64,000 nt of DNA from Catonia carolina (taxonomy: Eukaryota; Arthropoda; Insecta; Hemiptera; Achilidae): positions 26,120,393-26,184,392 of the forward strand of contig JAQMRL010000006.1 in the NCBI GenBank assembly GCA_035578175.1, given 5' to 3'. This document shows, piece after piece, positions 10,603 through 21,989 of the stretch; positions within the stretch are counted from its first letter, which is position 1, and every line of letters begins with the position of its first letter. Position numbers and translations under genes: made by a program. Below the pieces are notes generated by a model that saw only the letters and a list, made by a program, of their open reading frames with translations, did no database searches and was not told the DNA's origin.

Positions 10603-11058
10603 CCAGGTTAAGATATATTTTATTTATATTATAATTTATAAATTAAGTAGCCAAGAATAATTTTGTACATAAAAATTATATTAAAGTTCTAAAAAATTTT
10701 TCAGTATTTTCACTTAAGCAGAATCACACAGAAAAATTTTCACAATGAGTCGATAAATTGGTTATAATTCATATTTTCAGGGGCATGATAAAAAAATATG
10801 TTCTGTGAATCATTACATTGAATTGAAAAAATAAAGCATAAAGGTAATAAAATTTATCTCTTCGAATATTATCTATTTAAGAATTTACGACTTAATAAAA
10901 TTCTCCAATATAATTTAACGAATTACTAATATAAGTACTTTTACTGCCTACAAAATAAATTTTTATTAGCCAACATTTTTAGTATGACTAATATCACTAA
11001 TTTACGCGTTGTGTTGTCAATGTACAGATATCACAGCACATCCGCTGATAAATAATCT
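10603..11058. other. AT-rich spacer between two Rep-A copies
   Basis: No coding or repeat signal. The Rep-A copies on either side are in opposite orientation, with their 5' terminal blocks facing each other across this spacer. Confidence 0.4.
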
Positions 11059-11745
11059 CTTTACTTTCTCTTGCCTATATGAATATATAGGAAGAAAAAT
11101 ATTGTATTCATGTCGATTTTTCACCGGATCTACGCGTTTTCAGACCCCCTGAACCCTAAAAACATGTTTTTAGCCATTGGTCTGTGTGTGCGTGTGTGTG
11201 TGTGGTGTGTGTGTGTGCGTGCGCGCGTGTGCGAACAGAATATCTCAAGAACGGAACATCGGACGTACTTGAAACTTAAGTTAGATACCACTAACGGACC
11301 CGACACGAAAAGTTTCACCAAAATCGGTCAACCGGAAGTAGTAGTTTATTCGTGTAATTTTTCACTTTTTTGCTATTTTCTCAAAAACGGCATCGACGAT
11401 TTTTTTTAAAAATCACCTCATTTACTAAATTTTTTATGCTTTACAAGATAGGGTAGGCGCCATGTTTGCTGAAATTCTTAGGGAGGTTGTTTTATCGTAA
11501 ACAATGTTTTTTTTTAAGATTGCGACTTTAATATGCATTTTAGCGCAAAAGAGAATTTAATTTAGTTAATTTAATTAGTTAGTTTAATTTAGTTGTAGAG
11601 AATTTAAAATCCTACAACTTTTATTTCAAACGTTGTTTTGTATAACGCTTAGTTTACCGGTATTAGCAACTTTCTGCTTTTTTTTCTCACGAAAACGTGT
11701 AAAAAATTTATTTTTTAAGATTTCGGCCAAAATTCCGCGTAACGA
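11059..11745 (+). repeat. Rep-A copy (plus), 3'-truncated
   Basis: Begins with the family 5' block TTTACTTTCTCTTGCCTATA at about 11,060. It includes accggatctacgcgttttcag, a GT microsatellite at 11,184-11,230, gaacggaacatcg, caaaatcggtcaaccggaag, agatagggtaggcgccatgt and the first internal unit, then stops near 11,745. A 99-codon frame across the GT run is not a gene; its translation is family sequence plus microsatellite. Confidence 0.85.
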
Positions 11746-11839
11746 TATGACTGTGTGAACGAATAAAGCTTCTCGACAATATAAAAACGTATCCACCTAA
11801 CTTAAGCCAACATAAACTATCGGAACTAACCTGTGTACC

Positions 11840-12060
11840 GAAAATTATGATAGCTTCTATCGTGCTCCAAGAAAAGAAAATACGCCAAGTGTGGGCATTA
11901 AAAGATCATGGAACATCTCGGAAAAGAAAACGTGAAGAAAGGATCCATTTGTTACGAAACGTTGAATTAATGGTTCGCTATTGTAACTTCGCAAGGTGTT
12001 AGTGTCAATGATCGAATGCTTAAAACCAAAGCAAAAGGTTTTATTGTTCTGATACCATTT
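11840..12060 (+). pseudogene. Possible pogo-type transposase remnant
   Basis: Joining frames conceptually, this stretch reads like a CENP-B/Tc5-type helix-turn-helix segment, with VSVNDRMLKTKAKGF near 12,000-12,040. That fits the block in pogo-like transposases where a helix precedes a conserved KA pair. Stops interrupt it. No inverted ends were found. Confidence 0.35.
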
Positions 12061-12174
12061 TATTTCTTTCGTGCGTATATGGATAGAACTTTCATGTAAA
12101 ATTTATGTATGTGATAATTTTAATAAAATACGGTATCGTATACGACACAGTTTACGAATTCGTTTATTAGGGCC

Positions 12175-12450
12175 AGCCGTTTAACCGGGCCAAAATGCTC
12201 CGATCCTGATGATGTGCTCCAGTTATTCGGAATTGACTGTATTTACAACTGGAACTTCGTATTTTTCTCGTAACGCTTGCGCATCCAAATCACAAAGTAT
12301 GTCGGCGTTGGTAATATACCACGGTGCATTTAATATGGTCCGAAGAGCTTTCGATTGAAACCGCTGCAAAATCTCGATGTTTGAAGTCGATGCTTTACCC
12401 TATAACTGAATCCTGTAGGTCTAAACCGGCTTCAGCATGGATTTGTACAA
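12175..12450 (-). pseudogene. Jockey-type non-LTR retrotransposon fragment
   Basis: On the minus strand the translation contains LLYKSMLKPVWTYRIQLWGK, then ASTSNIEILQRFQSKALRTI and NAPWYITNADILCDL. This order (LYxSxLKPxWTYxxQLWG, SNIxxxQRxQxKxLRxI, APW...N) is characteristic of the region after reverse transcriptase in Jockey-clade elements. The frame ends in stops and neither end of the element is present. Confidence 0.75.
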
Positions 12451-13013
12451 AAGTAGGAACAAATGAACCAAAATTTCAGTAATTCTTATAATCAGGAAAC
12501 TAGAAACTAAATCAGCGAGGGCTTCTGCATTAATGTTTGAAACGTAGAAATTATAGTAGGTTTAAATTATCTATTTATATTTGAAATGAAATTAAAAGTG
12601 AAGAAGGAACGTTAGAAACCAGTTTGCTGTTATTAAATCATCGTAAATAAGCTTAAACTAAAAATATATTCGTATACTAAAAAAGAAGAATGCTCGCGCT
12701 AGTAGCTGCACAATAATATAGGAGATGCACAACCAAAACCGGTTCGCCTAGAGTCTATTTAAAAAACACTTTATTAAAGAACTATATTTAGAAATAACAA
12801 TATTTAACACGCTATTCAATAATAATAATAAATAGACATGAAAAATAGGGCAATATATTTGTTCAATATAGTTCACGTTCTTAAATTGTTACGAAACGAA
12901 AACAAAATACATTTCAAGGAGCAAACAGTTTAATTTACAACTTTGATACGATCGCAATTAATTTAAATCTCTTATCAATGTTACCAACCGATTTATTTAT
13001 GAACACGGTTATA
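12451..13013. other. AT-rich spacer, nothing recognised
   Basis: No ORF or shared repeat was found. Confidence 0.4.
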
Positions 13014-13935
13014 AAAAAATTTGGTGTGAAACACTCACACGACTTTCTCTTGTCAATGCAAATAATGAACAATATAACCTAACATTAGAAATAAACAAAA
13101 AAACTAACCTCAAAAAACACCTTATTTTAATCATGAGTGAATGACGCAAAACGAAAACCAGCTTCAGTTTGACTTAAAAATACAGAAAATCACTTTTTCA
13201 CGCTAAACTAGGCTCTGTAGAGAAAAATGCTATAAACAAAAGTTGTAATCTTTCAATTTCCTATAAATTTGGTTTATACACTTTTGTCGTAAAATGCGTT
13301 CTAAGGCCGAAATCTAAAAAAAAAATCGATTTTTCACACGTTTTCGTGAGGTAAAACAGAAAATCACTAATTACCGCTAAACTAAGCGTTATACAAAAAA
13401 AAAATGTTTGAAATAAAAGTTGTAGGATTTTAAATTCTCCACAACTTACGTTGTATACATTTTTGCGCTAAAATGCATAATAAAGCCGTAATCTTAAAAA
13501 AAAACAATTTTATTACGTGAAAACAGCCTCACCAAGAATTTCAGCAAACATGGCGCCTACCCTATCTTGTAGAACATACAAATTTAGTAAACCAGTCGAT
13601 TTAAAACAAAATCGTAGGACCCGTTTTTGAGAACATCGCAAAAAAGTGAAAAATTACACGAATAAAGTACTACATCCGGTTGACCGATTTTGATGAAAAT
13701 GTTCATGTCGAGTCCGGTAGTGGTATGTAACTTAAGTTTCAAGTTCGTACGATGTTCCGTTCTTGAGAAATTCTGTTCACACACACACACACACAGACCA
13801 ATGGCTAAAAACATGTTTTTGGGTTCAGGGGGTCTGAAAACGTGTAGATCCGATGAAAACTCTATTTCGAAAAATCGACATGAAAACAATACTTCCGTTC
13901 CTATAAATTCATATAGGCAAGAGAAAGTAAAAAAA
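13014..13935 (-). repeat. Rep-A copy (minus), near full length
   Basis: Runs from the 3' terminal block (ggtgtgaaacactcacacga-type at 13,022) to the 5' block (ataggcaagagaaagtaaa near 13,930). It contains the CA microsatellite at 13,780-13,797. It preserves the empty site for the mariner at 8,987: the sequence around TA at 13,585-13,586 matches both flanks of that insertion. Frames of 93 and 101 codons over the CA run are repeat translations. Confidence 0.88.
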
Positions 13936-14002
13936 GCGCTTTTGATTCCCGAGGGTTTATTAACGAATTAATTACAAATTGTTTAACAATATTGACGAAT
14001 TT

Positions 14003-14045
14003 CTGTATTTTGTGTTTAAATATATATTTTAAACACAAAATACAG
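14003..14045. repeat. 43-bp near-perfect palindrome
   Basis: CTGTATTTTGTGTTTAAA is followed by an AT core and then its reverse complement up to 14,045. It could form a strong hairpin or cruciform. No neighbouring gene uses it as a terminator. Confidence 0.8.
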
Positions 14046-14081
14046 TAATTCTTATAAAAAATATACATAATTACATTTTGT

Positions 14082-14235
14082 AGCCCGTAGGCGTAGTGGT
14101 AAGCGCAACTGGCTTCTCCTCCGGGGTCCCAGGTTCGTTTCCGAGTCAGGTCTGCCATTTTTCATCACTCATCTTTATCTATCATCCTTCTCACCGTCTG
14201 CATTAGCAGCAATTGCAAAACAGTCGGACGTAAAA
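14082..14235 (+). mobile_element. S2 tRNA-derived SINE (plus)
   Basis: tRNA-like head with an A-box region (cgtaggcgtagtggtaagcg) and degraded B-box (caggttcgtttcc). The body ends in the S2 tail: ctgcattagcagcaattgca, then aacagtcggacgtaaa. Confidence 0.75.
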
Positions 14236-14259
14236 AAATATATACATCTTAATAAAAAA

Positions 14260-14400
14260 TTAATACATCCTCTGAATACGGAAGACTACGTAATTTGTTT
14301 TTACGTTTCAAAATTTGATAGCTTCACGTACCTCGGGGAGATAATACAACCGAAGACCAGCTAAAAGAAAACAAACAACAGCAGACGAGGAAAGACTTTT
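14260..14400 (+). pseudogene. LINE fragment (same family as 20,960)
   Basis: The translation FDSFTYLGEIIQPKTS is nearly the same as the segment DSFKYLGETIQPKTS encoded at about 21,230-21,280. YLG is the conserved motif after the reverse-transcriptase core in non-LTR elements. It is a short, disrupted fragment. Confidence 0.65.
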
Positions 14401-14417
14401 TGACCTACTCTTATCTA

Positions 14418-14563
14418 GTTAAACCATTTCTTTACTTTCTCTTGCCTATATAAATATATAGGAAGGAAAGTATTGTTTTCATGTCGATTTTTAGAAATCG
14501 AGTTTTCACCGGATCTACACGTTTTCAGACCCCCTGAACCCAAAAAACATGTTTTTAGCGATT

Positions 14564-14598
<35 letters not shown>

Positions 14599-15421
14599 AA
14601 AATATCTCAAGAACGGAACATCGTACAAACTTGAAACTTAAAACTTAAGTTATATACCACTACCGGACCCGATACGAACATTTCCATCAAAATCGGTTAA
14701 CCGGAAGTAGTAGTTTATTCGTATAATTTTTCACTTTTTTGCGATTTTCTCAAAAACTGGTCCTACGATTTTTTTAAAAATCGCCTGGTTTACTCAATTG
14801 TTTATTCTCTACATGATAGGGTAGGCGCCATGTTTGCTGAAATTCTTGGTGAGGCTGTTTTCACGTAAAAATTTTTTTTTTAAGATTACGCCTTTAATAT
14901 GTATTATAGCGCAAAAATTTATATAATAAAAAATGTAGAGAATTTAAAATTCTACAACTTTTATTTCAAACATTTTTTTGTATAACGCTTAGTTTAGCGG
15001 TAATTAGCGATTTTCTGTTTTTTCTCACGAAAACGTGTGAAAAGTCGATTTTTTTAAGATTTCGGCCTTAGTATGCATTTTATGACAAAAGTGGTATATA
15101 TTCAAATTTATAGAAAATTAGAAGATCTACAACTTTTATTTAGAGCATTTTTCTCTACAGATCCTAGTTTAGCGTGAAAGCGTGATTTTCCGTATTTTTA
15201 AGCTAAACTGAGGTTCATTTTCATTTTGCGTCTTTCACTCATTATTAAAATTAGTGTATGTTATTAAAGTTAGTTCTTTGTTTATTTCTAATGTTTTATT
15301 AATAATGTTAGGTTTATTGTTTATTATTTGCACTGGCAAGAGAAAGTTGTGTGAGTGTTTCACACCAGATTTTTATTTTATATATTCATATAGGCAAGAA
15401 AAAGTAAATAAATGGTTTAAC
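14418..15421 (+). repeat. Rep-A copy with extended inverted flanks
   Basis: The most complete Rep-A copy. It begins at TTTACTTTCTCTTGCC (14,431) and runs through the GT microsatellite (about 14,566-14,596), two diverged internal units of about 150-170 bp and the 3' block ending gtttcacaccagatttt. Just beyond, at 15,380-15,408, the 5' terminal block reappears inverted. The inversion continues outside it: gttaaaccatttc at 14,418 versus aaatggtttaac ending at 15,421. The locus is therefore bounded by about 40-bp inverted repeats not seen at the other copies. Confidence 0.8.
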
Positions 15422-15504
15422 AAGATTATAACTGCAAAATAACCATCAAATTAATGTAGTATCGCGTCGTAACCAGGTAAAAGTACATTTTATATATGAT
15501 AAGT

Positions 15505-15868
15505 TAAAATCTGTTCGTTGCAGGGCTAAAATATATAGTTATGTTTCTTATTACATGGTCAGCCAATTAAATGACTGAATCATTTAAGAACAGAAGAGGT
15601 AGAGATACAAAAGACACTAATCAGAGTTGTCTCCTCTGAAAGTAATGAATTTCATTATACAGCCACACTTTGTGGTGAATGAAGTGAAGGTGTCATTTGC
15701 AGAGTGTAAAATATGTGCTTTTCAGAGGGCCCGGGATGCTGATAAGCGTACTTTTTTCACTCAGTGAGGAAGGCCATTGTAAACCACCTCACTCCTCGTT
15801 TTACTTAGTAAAACCTCTAGAAGTTCAAACCAGCCTTTCGGCTGGCTACCTAAACCAGACAACAAGGT
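15505..15868 (-). mobile_element. S1 SINE-like element (minus)
   Basis: Inverted S1 from aaaatctgttcgttgcaggg through ctcagtgaggaaggccattg to cggctggctacctaaacc. Confidence 0.8.
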
Positions 15869-16129
15869 AAAAGTCCTGCAACTTGCAATTTGTAGATATA
15901 GGTATATGAAATTCGTACAATAATACGTAGGCCTATACACAACAGGGGTTTTATCAGTAAAAATTTTGAAAAATTAAATCAAATGTTTAGGAGGATTTTT
16001 ACTATTTTGGATACAAATAATACACAATGAACATAGTGTTTAGTATTTATAATAATTTTCCTGAATAGAATAGTTTTTGTTTCATCAACCTTGTGTTCAC
16101 CATTTCTGAGTAAAATAAGTTAATAATGA

Positions 16130-16500
16130 ACCAGTCAAAAGGCTGGTTTGAACCTGTAGTGGTTTTACTAAGTAAAACTAGGAGTGAAGTGGCTTACATT
16201 TGCCTTCTTCACTGAGTGGAAAAGTACGCATATCAGCACGCTGGGCCCTCTAAAAAGCACACATTTTACCCTCTCCAAATGACACCTTCACTTCATTCAC
16301 CACAGGGTCTGCTTGTATAATAAAATTTATTACTTTCAGAGGAGTTAACTCTGATTGGTGTCTTTTACACATCAACCTCTTCTGTACTTAAATGCTACGG
16401 TCGTATAATTGGCTGACCATATGATAAGAAACAGAACTATTTATTTCAGCCCTGCAACGAACAGATTGAGTGTAATTAATTTGACACTCCACCTGTCTGT
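16130..16500 (+). mobile_element. S1 SINE-like element (plus)
   Basis: S1 copy from aaccagtcaaaaggctggtt to gacactccacctgtctgtta. It forms an inverted pair with the copy at 15,505, about 260 bp apart. Confidence 0.8.
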
Positions 16501-16504
16501 TACT

Positions 16505-16660
16505 TTTGTTTTGTTTAACGTCTGACTGTTCTGCAATTTCTGCTAATGCAGACGGTGGATAATGATGATAATGAAAATGAGTGACAAAAAAATTCCCGAC
16601 CTGATCGGGAATAGAACCCGGGACCGCGGCGTAGAAGCCAGTTACGCTAACCACACCTGT
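16505..16660 (-). mobile_element. S2 SINE (minus)
   Basis: Tail gtttaacgtctgactgttct at the left; B-box on the minus strand (GGTTCTATTCCC, degraded) near 16,605-16,620; head running to gttacgctaacc. It directly follows the S1 copy. Confidence 0.75.
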
Positions 16661-16824
16661 CTGTTATGGGCAAAGTTAATAATAACAATAATAAAAATAA
16701 AGTGTACTTCATTTCACTCAAATAAACAGTCAACTTTGCGGAGTGGCAACATCGTAGTTCATCTGAAGTGCGAAACAAAAATCTGAGGTTTAAAACTTTT
16801 ACCAATCGAGTAATATAAGTTAAT

Positions 16825-16990
16825 GCCGGCCGCATTGGCGTAGTTGGTAACGTGCTCGCCTCTCATCATGCGGTCCTGGGTTCGAATCCCAGTCAGGCAC
16901 GGCATATTTTCATACGTTACAAAAAAATAATTTCATCCCCCATTTTACAAAGTTACACCCACCGTCGTCGCTAATGACCATTGCAGTTGA
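16825..16990 (+). mobile_element. S2 SINE (plus)
   Basis: A well-preserved promoter: gccggccgcattggcgtagt with an A-box, then ctgggttcgaatcccagtca containing the B-box. The tail is ggcatattttcatacgttac and an A-rich stretch. A tRNAscan-type program may flag it, but the acceptor-stem halves do not pair. Confidence 0.8.
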
Positions 16991-18224
16991 TGCGATTTTA
17001 AATAAATAAAAAAAAATATGTATATATACATATAAGTTAATGGAATCCCATACAAATGCAAGAATCAGAATGTTTCGTGAAACCAAAATGGCTGTTGTTG
17101 GAGTATCAAAATGATAAAACATTAAAATGATTTTTGGATTCTGTAATCAAGTAGGAATCCACAAACAAAAAAATCATTTGATTAAAAATTGATCAAGCTA
17201 CTAATTATTTTCTGGATCATTTGAAATAAACAGACTATAAAATTGAACAGAATAAATCCGGTAGTGTTTTTTTACATACTTTTAGTGGTCACCACACAAA
17301 GTCATTTGCCCAAACATTGTTACTTAATAATTCAAATTTTCTACCAAATATTAGTCTGTGAAGTACGTATTTTTAACGGGTGATTAAACAATTTTTAGTA
17401 GATTGTAATGGAATATTACCACGCTTTAATATCAGAAAAAAAGAATTAAATTAATTTTCAGTCCATTTGTAGGGCAAGGACGTTTATGATTTGATTAAAA
17501 CACAGCAGACTAGAAAGTGATCAAGCATCTTGCCCGTGCCATAATTGACAACCCCGACTGGTTATGGAGCCAATGACCCTTCCATTTAACCGGTTACGTT
17601 TATATTTGTTGAGGTTTCAGTTTTCTAAATATGGTAAATTTATATCGATCTACCAACTGGATAATTTTTTGTTAATTCACACAACTGATAATTGAGGATA
17701 TATTAAGACCGAATTAACTAATTTTAAAAATAAATTGCAAAATATAATTGATAATAATTTATCACAAATTTAAGAGTTAAAATTACTAATCGCATTTAGT
17801 TTGACGTAGGTAATAAAGCAGACAAAATAATGGAAATAAATAGATCAAGTTTTGTTCACGTGACAAATGACTGAATCAGAGTTAAGATACAAAGCTGATA
17901 ATTAACTGAATACATAATAGTTAGCGTAAATGAACGGTGGAAAATAACAGGAGCTAACAAAAAATGTAGGAACATCAGCAAAAAATTAGTCTTGTAAATA
18001 TCAGTGACCGGGATCAGCAGAAATATAAGATCACCAAATAATTTTTTTCAACTACGAAACTAATGCGAAAACAGAATTACTGTCAATTTTTTTCAATTAT
18101 AATTACATTTTCAATAAATTATTATTGTATTCTGTACACAAACAATAAAAAAATAATTTATTTACGTTGAGGAATTTTATTAAAATTTCAAATGATAAAA
18201 AGTAAATCTAGAAGGTATTGTTTT
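16991..18224. other. AT-rich, no gene recognised
   Basis: Only short incidental frames. No splice-bounded coding block or repeat was found. Confidence 0.45.
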
Positions 18225-18395
18225 TTTTTTTTTAATTTAAAGTCACATCAAAAGCTTGAGTATTATCGGCACTTCGGATTAAAGAACTGTGATTTTTAAC
18301 GTGTGATATTTTTCCAGACTGTAACCGGGAATCGAACCCAGCACATGCCGCTATGTAGTGCAGCACACTAACCTATTGGACTACGGAGAGTCACG
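18225..18395 (-). mobile_element. S4 tRNA-derived SINE (minus)
   Basis: From the T-rich tract and aaagtcacatcaaaagcttg to the tRNA-like head: minus-strand B-box GGTTCGATTCCC at about 18,330-18,340 and A-box region near gtccaataggttagtgtgct. Copies with the same aagtcgcatcaaaagcttgg lead occur at 19,050 and 44,740. Confidence 0.7.
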
Positions 18396-18405
18396 TTCTG
18401 AATCT

Positions 18406-18800
18406 GTTGTTGTTTAGTTTATCAGCCAAAAGGATGGTTTGAACTTCTAGAGTCTTTAATAAGTAAAACAAATGAGGTAGTTTACCATTGTCTTCCTCAC
18501 TAAGTGAAAAGTATGCTTATCCGCATGCCATGCCCTCTGAAAATCATCTACTTTTCACAATATAAATAACACGTTCACTTCATTCACCACAGGGCTTGGT
18601 TGTATAATGATGAAATTCATTACTCCTCAGAGGAGATGACTCGGACAAGTCTTTTACACCTCTACCTCTTCTGTTTTTAAATGCTTCAGTCACATAATTG
18701 GCTGACTATGTGATAAGAAACAGAACTATTTTTGTAGCCCTAGAACTAGCAGATTAAATGCAAATAATTTAACACTCCACCAGCCTGTTACGAGAAATTC
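18406..18800 (+). mobile_element. S1 SINE-like element (plus)
   Basis: S1 from gttgttgtttagtttatcag to aacactccaccagcctgtta, directly downstream of the S4 head. Confidence 0.8.
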
Positions 18801-19049
18801 TGAATTTATTATTTTACAAAAAGGTTTGTTTAAAGTCGCACCTTTCGTCAGCTAGTAGGAATTCACTCAGGAATTTTAAATTACACCGGTGGAACAAGTA
18901 ATTTTGTTTGGAGAGCAGTCACATATGGATTAACATAACTGCATATCCCAGTTTAAATTCAAGTTCACTTGAGGCATAAAACTTTTACAGGTACTGTTCT
19001 TTCGAACAGGGCCTACAGTTAATTTTAAAAGATACATAAATTTAAATAT

Positions 19050-19195
19050 TTAGTAGTTTATTTAAGTCGCATCAAAAGCTTGGTTTTTCATGATGGGTTT
19101 TAATTTGTTATAATTTCCGGACCCTAACCGAGAATCGAACCCGGGATCTTCACGTTGTAGGCTAACACTCCACCACTACGCTAAAGAGGCGGCCA
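19050..19195 (-). mobile_element. S4 tRNA-derived SINE (minus)
   Basis: Same architecture as 18,225: tttaagtcgcatcaaaagct, then gagaatcgaacccgggatct (B-box on the minus strand) and ctccaccactacgctaaaga. Confidence 0.75.
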
Positions 19196-19229
19196 AATTT
19201 AAATTTGGATATCGTTTATAACTTCTTCA

Positions 19230-19380
19230 AAACGAAAACTTTCCAGACGACAATTTTTTTAATTTACGTGAGTGGGTATTATAACAATTTCACAGTAATA
19301 TCAGACGCTAGCTGGGAATGGAATCCGGAACTTTCTACTTTACAGTAAAAAAATCTACCACTGCTCTCAAGAAACCATTC
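19230..19380 (-). repeat. Rep-C tRNA-like repeat, copy 1
   Basis: The segment aaaacgaaaactttccagac ... cacagtaatatcagacgcta recurs at 20,140-20,245. The end (gaatggaatccggaact) has a degraded B-box on the minus strand, so it may be an S4 relative. Confidence 0.6.
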
Positions 19381-20139
19381 AAATTTATTACACATTTCCT
19401 CTTGTAGTACTACGAATAAATATAATTAAGAATTTATCATTAAACAAACATAGATTTACTTGAAGTGACTAGAACAAAAAGAAATTAAACAAAAATTAAT
19501 ATTGAAACGAATGACAAAACGTTTAGTGTAATGCAATGCAAATTATTTAGTTTTTTGCACTATAAAACGTTTTTTTTTAACAGGTGGCAAAATAATGTAT
19601 ACACATTATCATTGCTGTTTTATTTCTATTACATCGGCAGATGTTCAGTTCGAATTAACTGGCCAACATTTAAAACAATAGTATAAAGGAAACAAACATT
19701 ATAAAGACAATAACCGTTAAATATTTAAAAAAAAACAATAAAATAACAATTAAGAGATAAATACTAACCCTTGAAATAACGAAAAAACTGTATTGACTAA
19801 AAAAATTGGTAACATATCCTTCGTAAATATGAATTTTTAAGAAATGTTTAAAAATCTGTAACTCGATTAAATACAGCAGGAAACGTATCTATAGTGGGTT
19901 ATATTACTAGAATATCAAAAAATCCAACAATTTAACGTACGAATACCGAGAAAAAACAAAAATTTGTAATAAAAATTTAGCCGTGAATAATGTACTCGAT
20001 AGAAATTTAATTGTTTAAATTATTTTAATGAGCTTTGTAAAACCAGCGGTGGGTCAATAACAAATCGAACAATGAACTGTAGATTTTAAAAATTGATTCT
20101 TGGATTCGGCTCGCTTCAACGCAATGGTTTTTGTGTTAC
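19381..20139. other. AT-rich spacer, nothing recognised
   Basis: No coding or shared-repeat signal. Confidence 0.4.
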
Positions 20140-20245
20140 CGGTGGCGATGAAACTTCTCCAAAACGAAAACTTTCCAGACGACCATTTTTTTTCAGTGGT
20201 CATTGTAAAAAATTTCACAGTAATATCAGACGCTAGCAGGGAGCA
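20140..20245 (-). repeat. Rep-C repeat, copy 2
   Basis: Matches 19,230-19,325 over about 90 bp (aaaacgaaaactttccagac, cacagtaatatcagacgcta), then diverges before the tRNA-like end. Confidence 0.6.
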
Positions 20246-20324
20246 ACCTTAGCAAGAAAATTTAATTCATTGATTATTAATACTCTTTAAAAAAAATTAA
20301 TTATTACATAATACTCTTTCTCAC

Positions 20325-20720
20325 GCCCATAACAGGCAGGTGGAGTGTTAAATTATTTGCACTCTATCTGCTAGTCCCAAGGCTACAAAAAAAAGTTCTG
20401 TTTCTTATCACATGGTCAGCTCATTATATGACTGAACTATTTAAGAACAGAAGATGTAGAGGTGTAAAAGACACTAGTCAGAGTTATCTCCTATGAAAGT
20501 AATGAATTTCATTATACAGCCAGACCCTGTGGTGAATGAAGTGAAGGTGTCATTTGCTGGGTGAAGAGTAGATGCTCTTCGGAGGGCCTGGCATGCTTAT
20601 AAGCATAGGCTTTTGTACTCAGTGAGGAAGGCTGGTAAACCACCTCACTCCTCGTTTTACTAAGTAAAACCTCTAGAGGTTCAAACCAGCCTTTCGGCTT
20701 TTGACCTAAACAACAACACT
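20325..20720 (-). mobile_element. S1 SINE-like element (minus)
   Basis: Well-preserved inverted S1 from cataacaggcaggtggagtg to tttgacctaaacaacaacac. Confidence 0.85.
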
Positions 20721-20959
20721 CTTTCTCAGCCGAACGTAAAAAGTTATTCTTTTTACCGCTCTACTTGTGCATGCACACCTCACTATTATATAACAACTAT
20801 GTTGTATATATGTTGCAAAAGTGTGTAAATACTTTCTTGCGTCCTAATATTTTGCTATAAATGCTAATGAAGCCGATGAAAATGGGTGATAAAACTTTTA
20901 TTGTCGTATAAACGTTTAGTTTATTGTTTGTACATGAACTGCTAATATGGGAAAAACCA

Positions 20960-21860
20960 GAAGAGAAGATTGAAATGGCACTGGAGTTGCGAAATGAAAA
21001 GATTGTTTAGTATAGTTTGGAATTCAGTGAAAAAAATTCAGAAAAGTGAAGTGCTGATGCCGGAGAGAAGTGATGAGAAAAGACATGAGATAAGTTAAGA
21101 ATTTCCCGTATTTGGAGTTTCCTCATTACAGAGAAAATTAAAAAAGGTGCAGAGGAGAAAGCTAAATACATAACGAACATCAAAACAGCCCCGCGTCACC
21201 TGAAGACACAATACGGAAAAATTGGGAAAGTTGATAGCTTCAAGTACCTCGGGGAGACAATACAACCGAAGACAAGCGAAAATGAAGCGAACAGCAGACC
21301 AGGAAAGATGGCTGGTGCACTTCGAGAAACTTACCACTTGTATAAGAAGAAAGCACTCTCAAGACAAACCAAAATTAGATATTATCATACTGTGATAAAA
21401 CCTTATTGTCTTTACTCAAGTAAGTGGCTTAGAATAACCGGGAAGGCTGGTCTAAGAGAAGCAGAGAAATTTGAGAGAAAGATCCTCCACAAGATAATAG
21501 CCTAGAAGACAGTAGATGGACAATAGAGGCTAGGAGAAGAACTGTAGCTACAAGGAACATTAACGATTAGAAAAAGAAGACTAAAATTTTACGGACACCA
21601 ATACAGAATGGATGATATCGAAAAAATGTTGGCAAAATAAATTTTTAAGACACTAACATTATACCTAAGGTGTCGGATAAATGATTTAAATAAGTCAAAA
21701 AGTATATTGAGAAAACCTGAATAAAACGAACAAAATTCAGACAACTAATTACGGACTTTAAGGGCTTTCATGAAGAGCAAAAACAGAATGTAGGTGCAAA
21801 AAGAGCTTCCAGAAACGTCAAAAAAAATCAGCTCATGTAGTCTAAAATTGGCGCTATACG
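20960..21860 (+). pseudogene. Non-LTR retrotransposon 3' fragment
   Basis: Disrupted frame carrying the post-reverse-transcriptase region. In order: DSFKYLGETIQPKTS (YLG motif); AGALRETYHLYKKKALSRQT at about 21,310; RYYHTVIKPYCLYSSKWLRI; EKFERKILHKIIA; and, after stops, KFYGHQYRM. The same order (TVIKPxxLYxSExW then KFxGHxxRM) ends many insect LINE ORF2 proteins. At least four other pieces of the family occur in the window (1,920; 14,260; 23,070; 42,090). Confidence 0.7.
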
Positions 21861-21904
21861 AGAAAAAAATGCAGAAAGCAAGCGGTTTCTTCTACAGTGT
21901 GAGA

Positions 21905-21985
21905 ACCCTGGTTTGAAATCAAGACCAGGAATCGAACCCGGGAAACCTGGAGTAGACGCTAGTTACGGTAAGCACTAATTGAATT
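21905..21985 (-). repeat. tRNA-like SINE head
   Basis: The minus strand shows B-box GGTTCGATTCC near 21,930-21,940 and an A-box region at the right, resembling the S2/S4 heads. The body is not recognisable. Confidence 0.45.
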
Positions 21986-21989
21986 TAGT

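Noticed and set aside
11110..11409. 99-codon frame crossing a GT run, and similar frames at 13,584, 13,690, 14,415, 28,451, 58,377 and 60,073
   Set aside because: All are translations of Rep-A copies including the microsatellite; the same peptide pieces recur on both strands with the repeat, not with any gene.
16825..16905. tRNA gene candidates (also 7,430, 18,330, 23,880, 25,740, 44,815)
   Set aside because: They have Pol III box words but no complete cloverleaf, and are attached to SINE bodies present in several copies.
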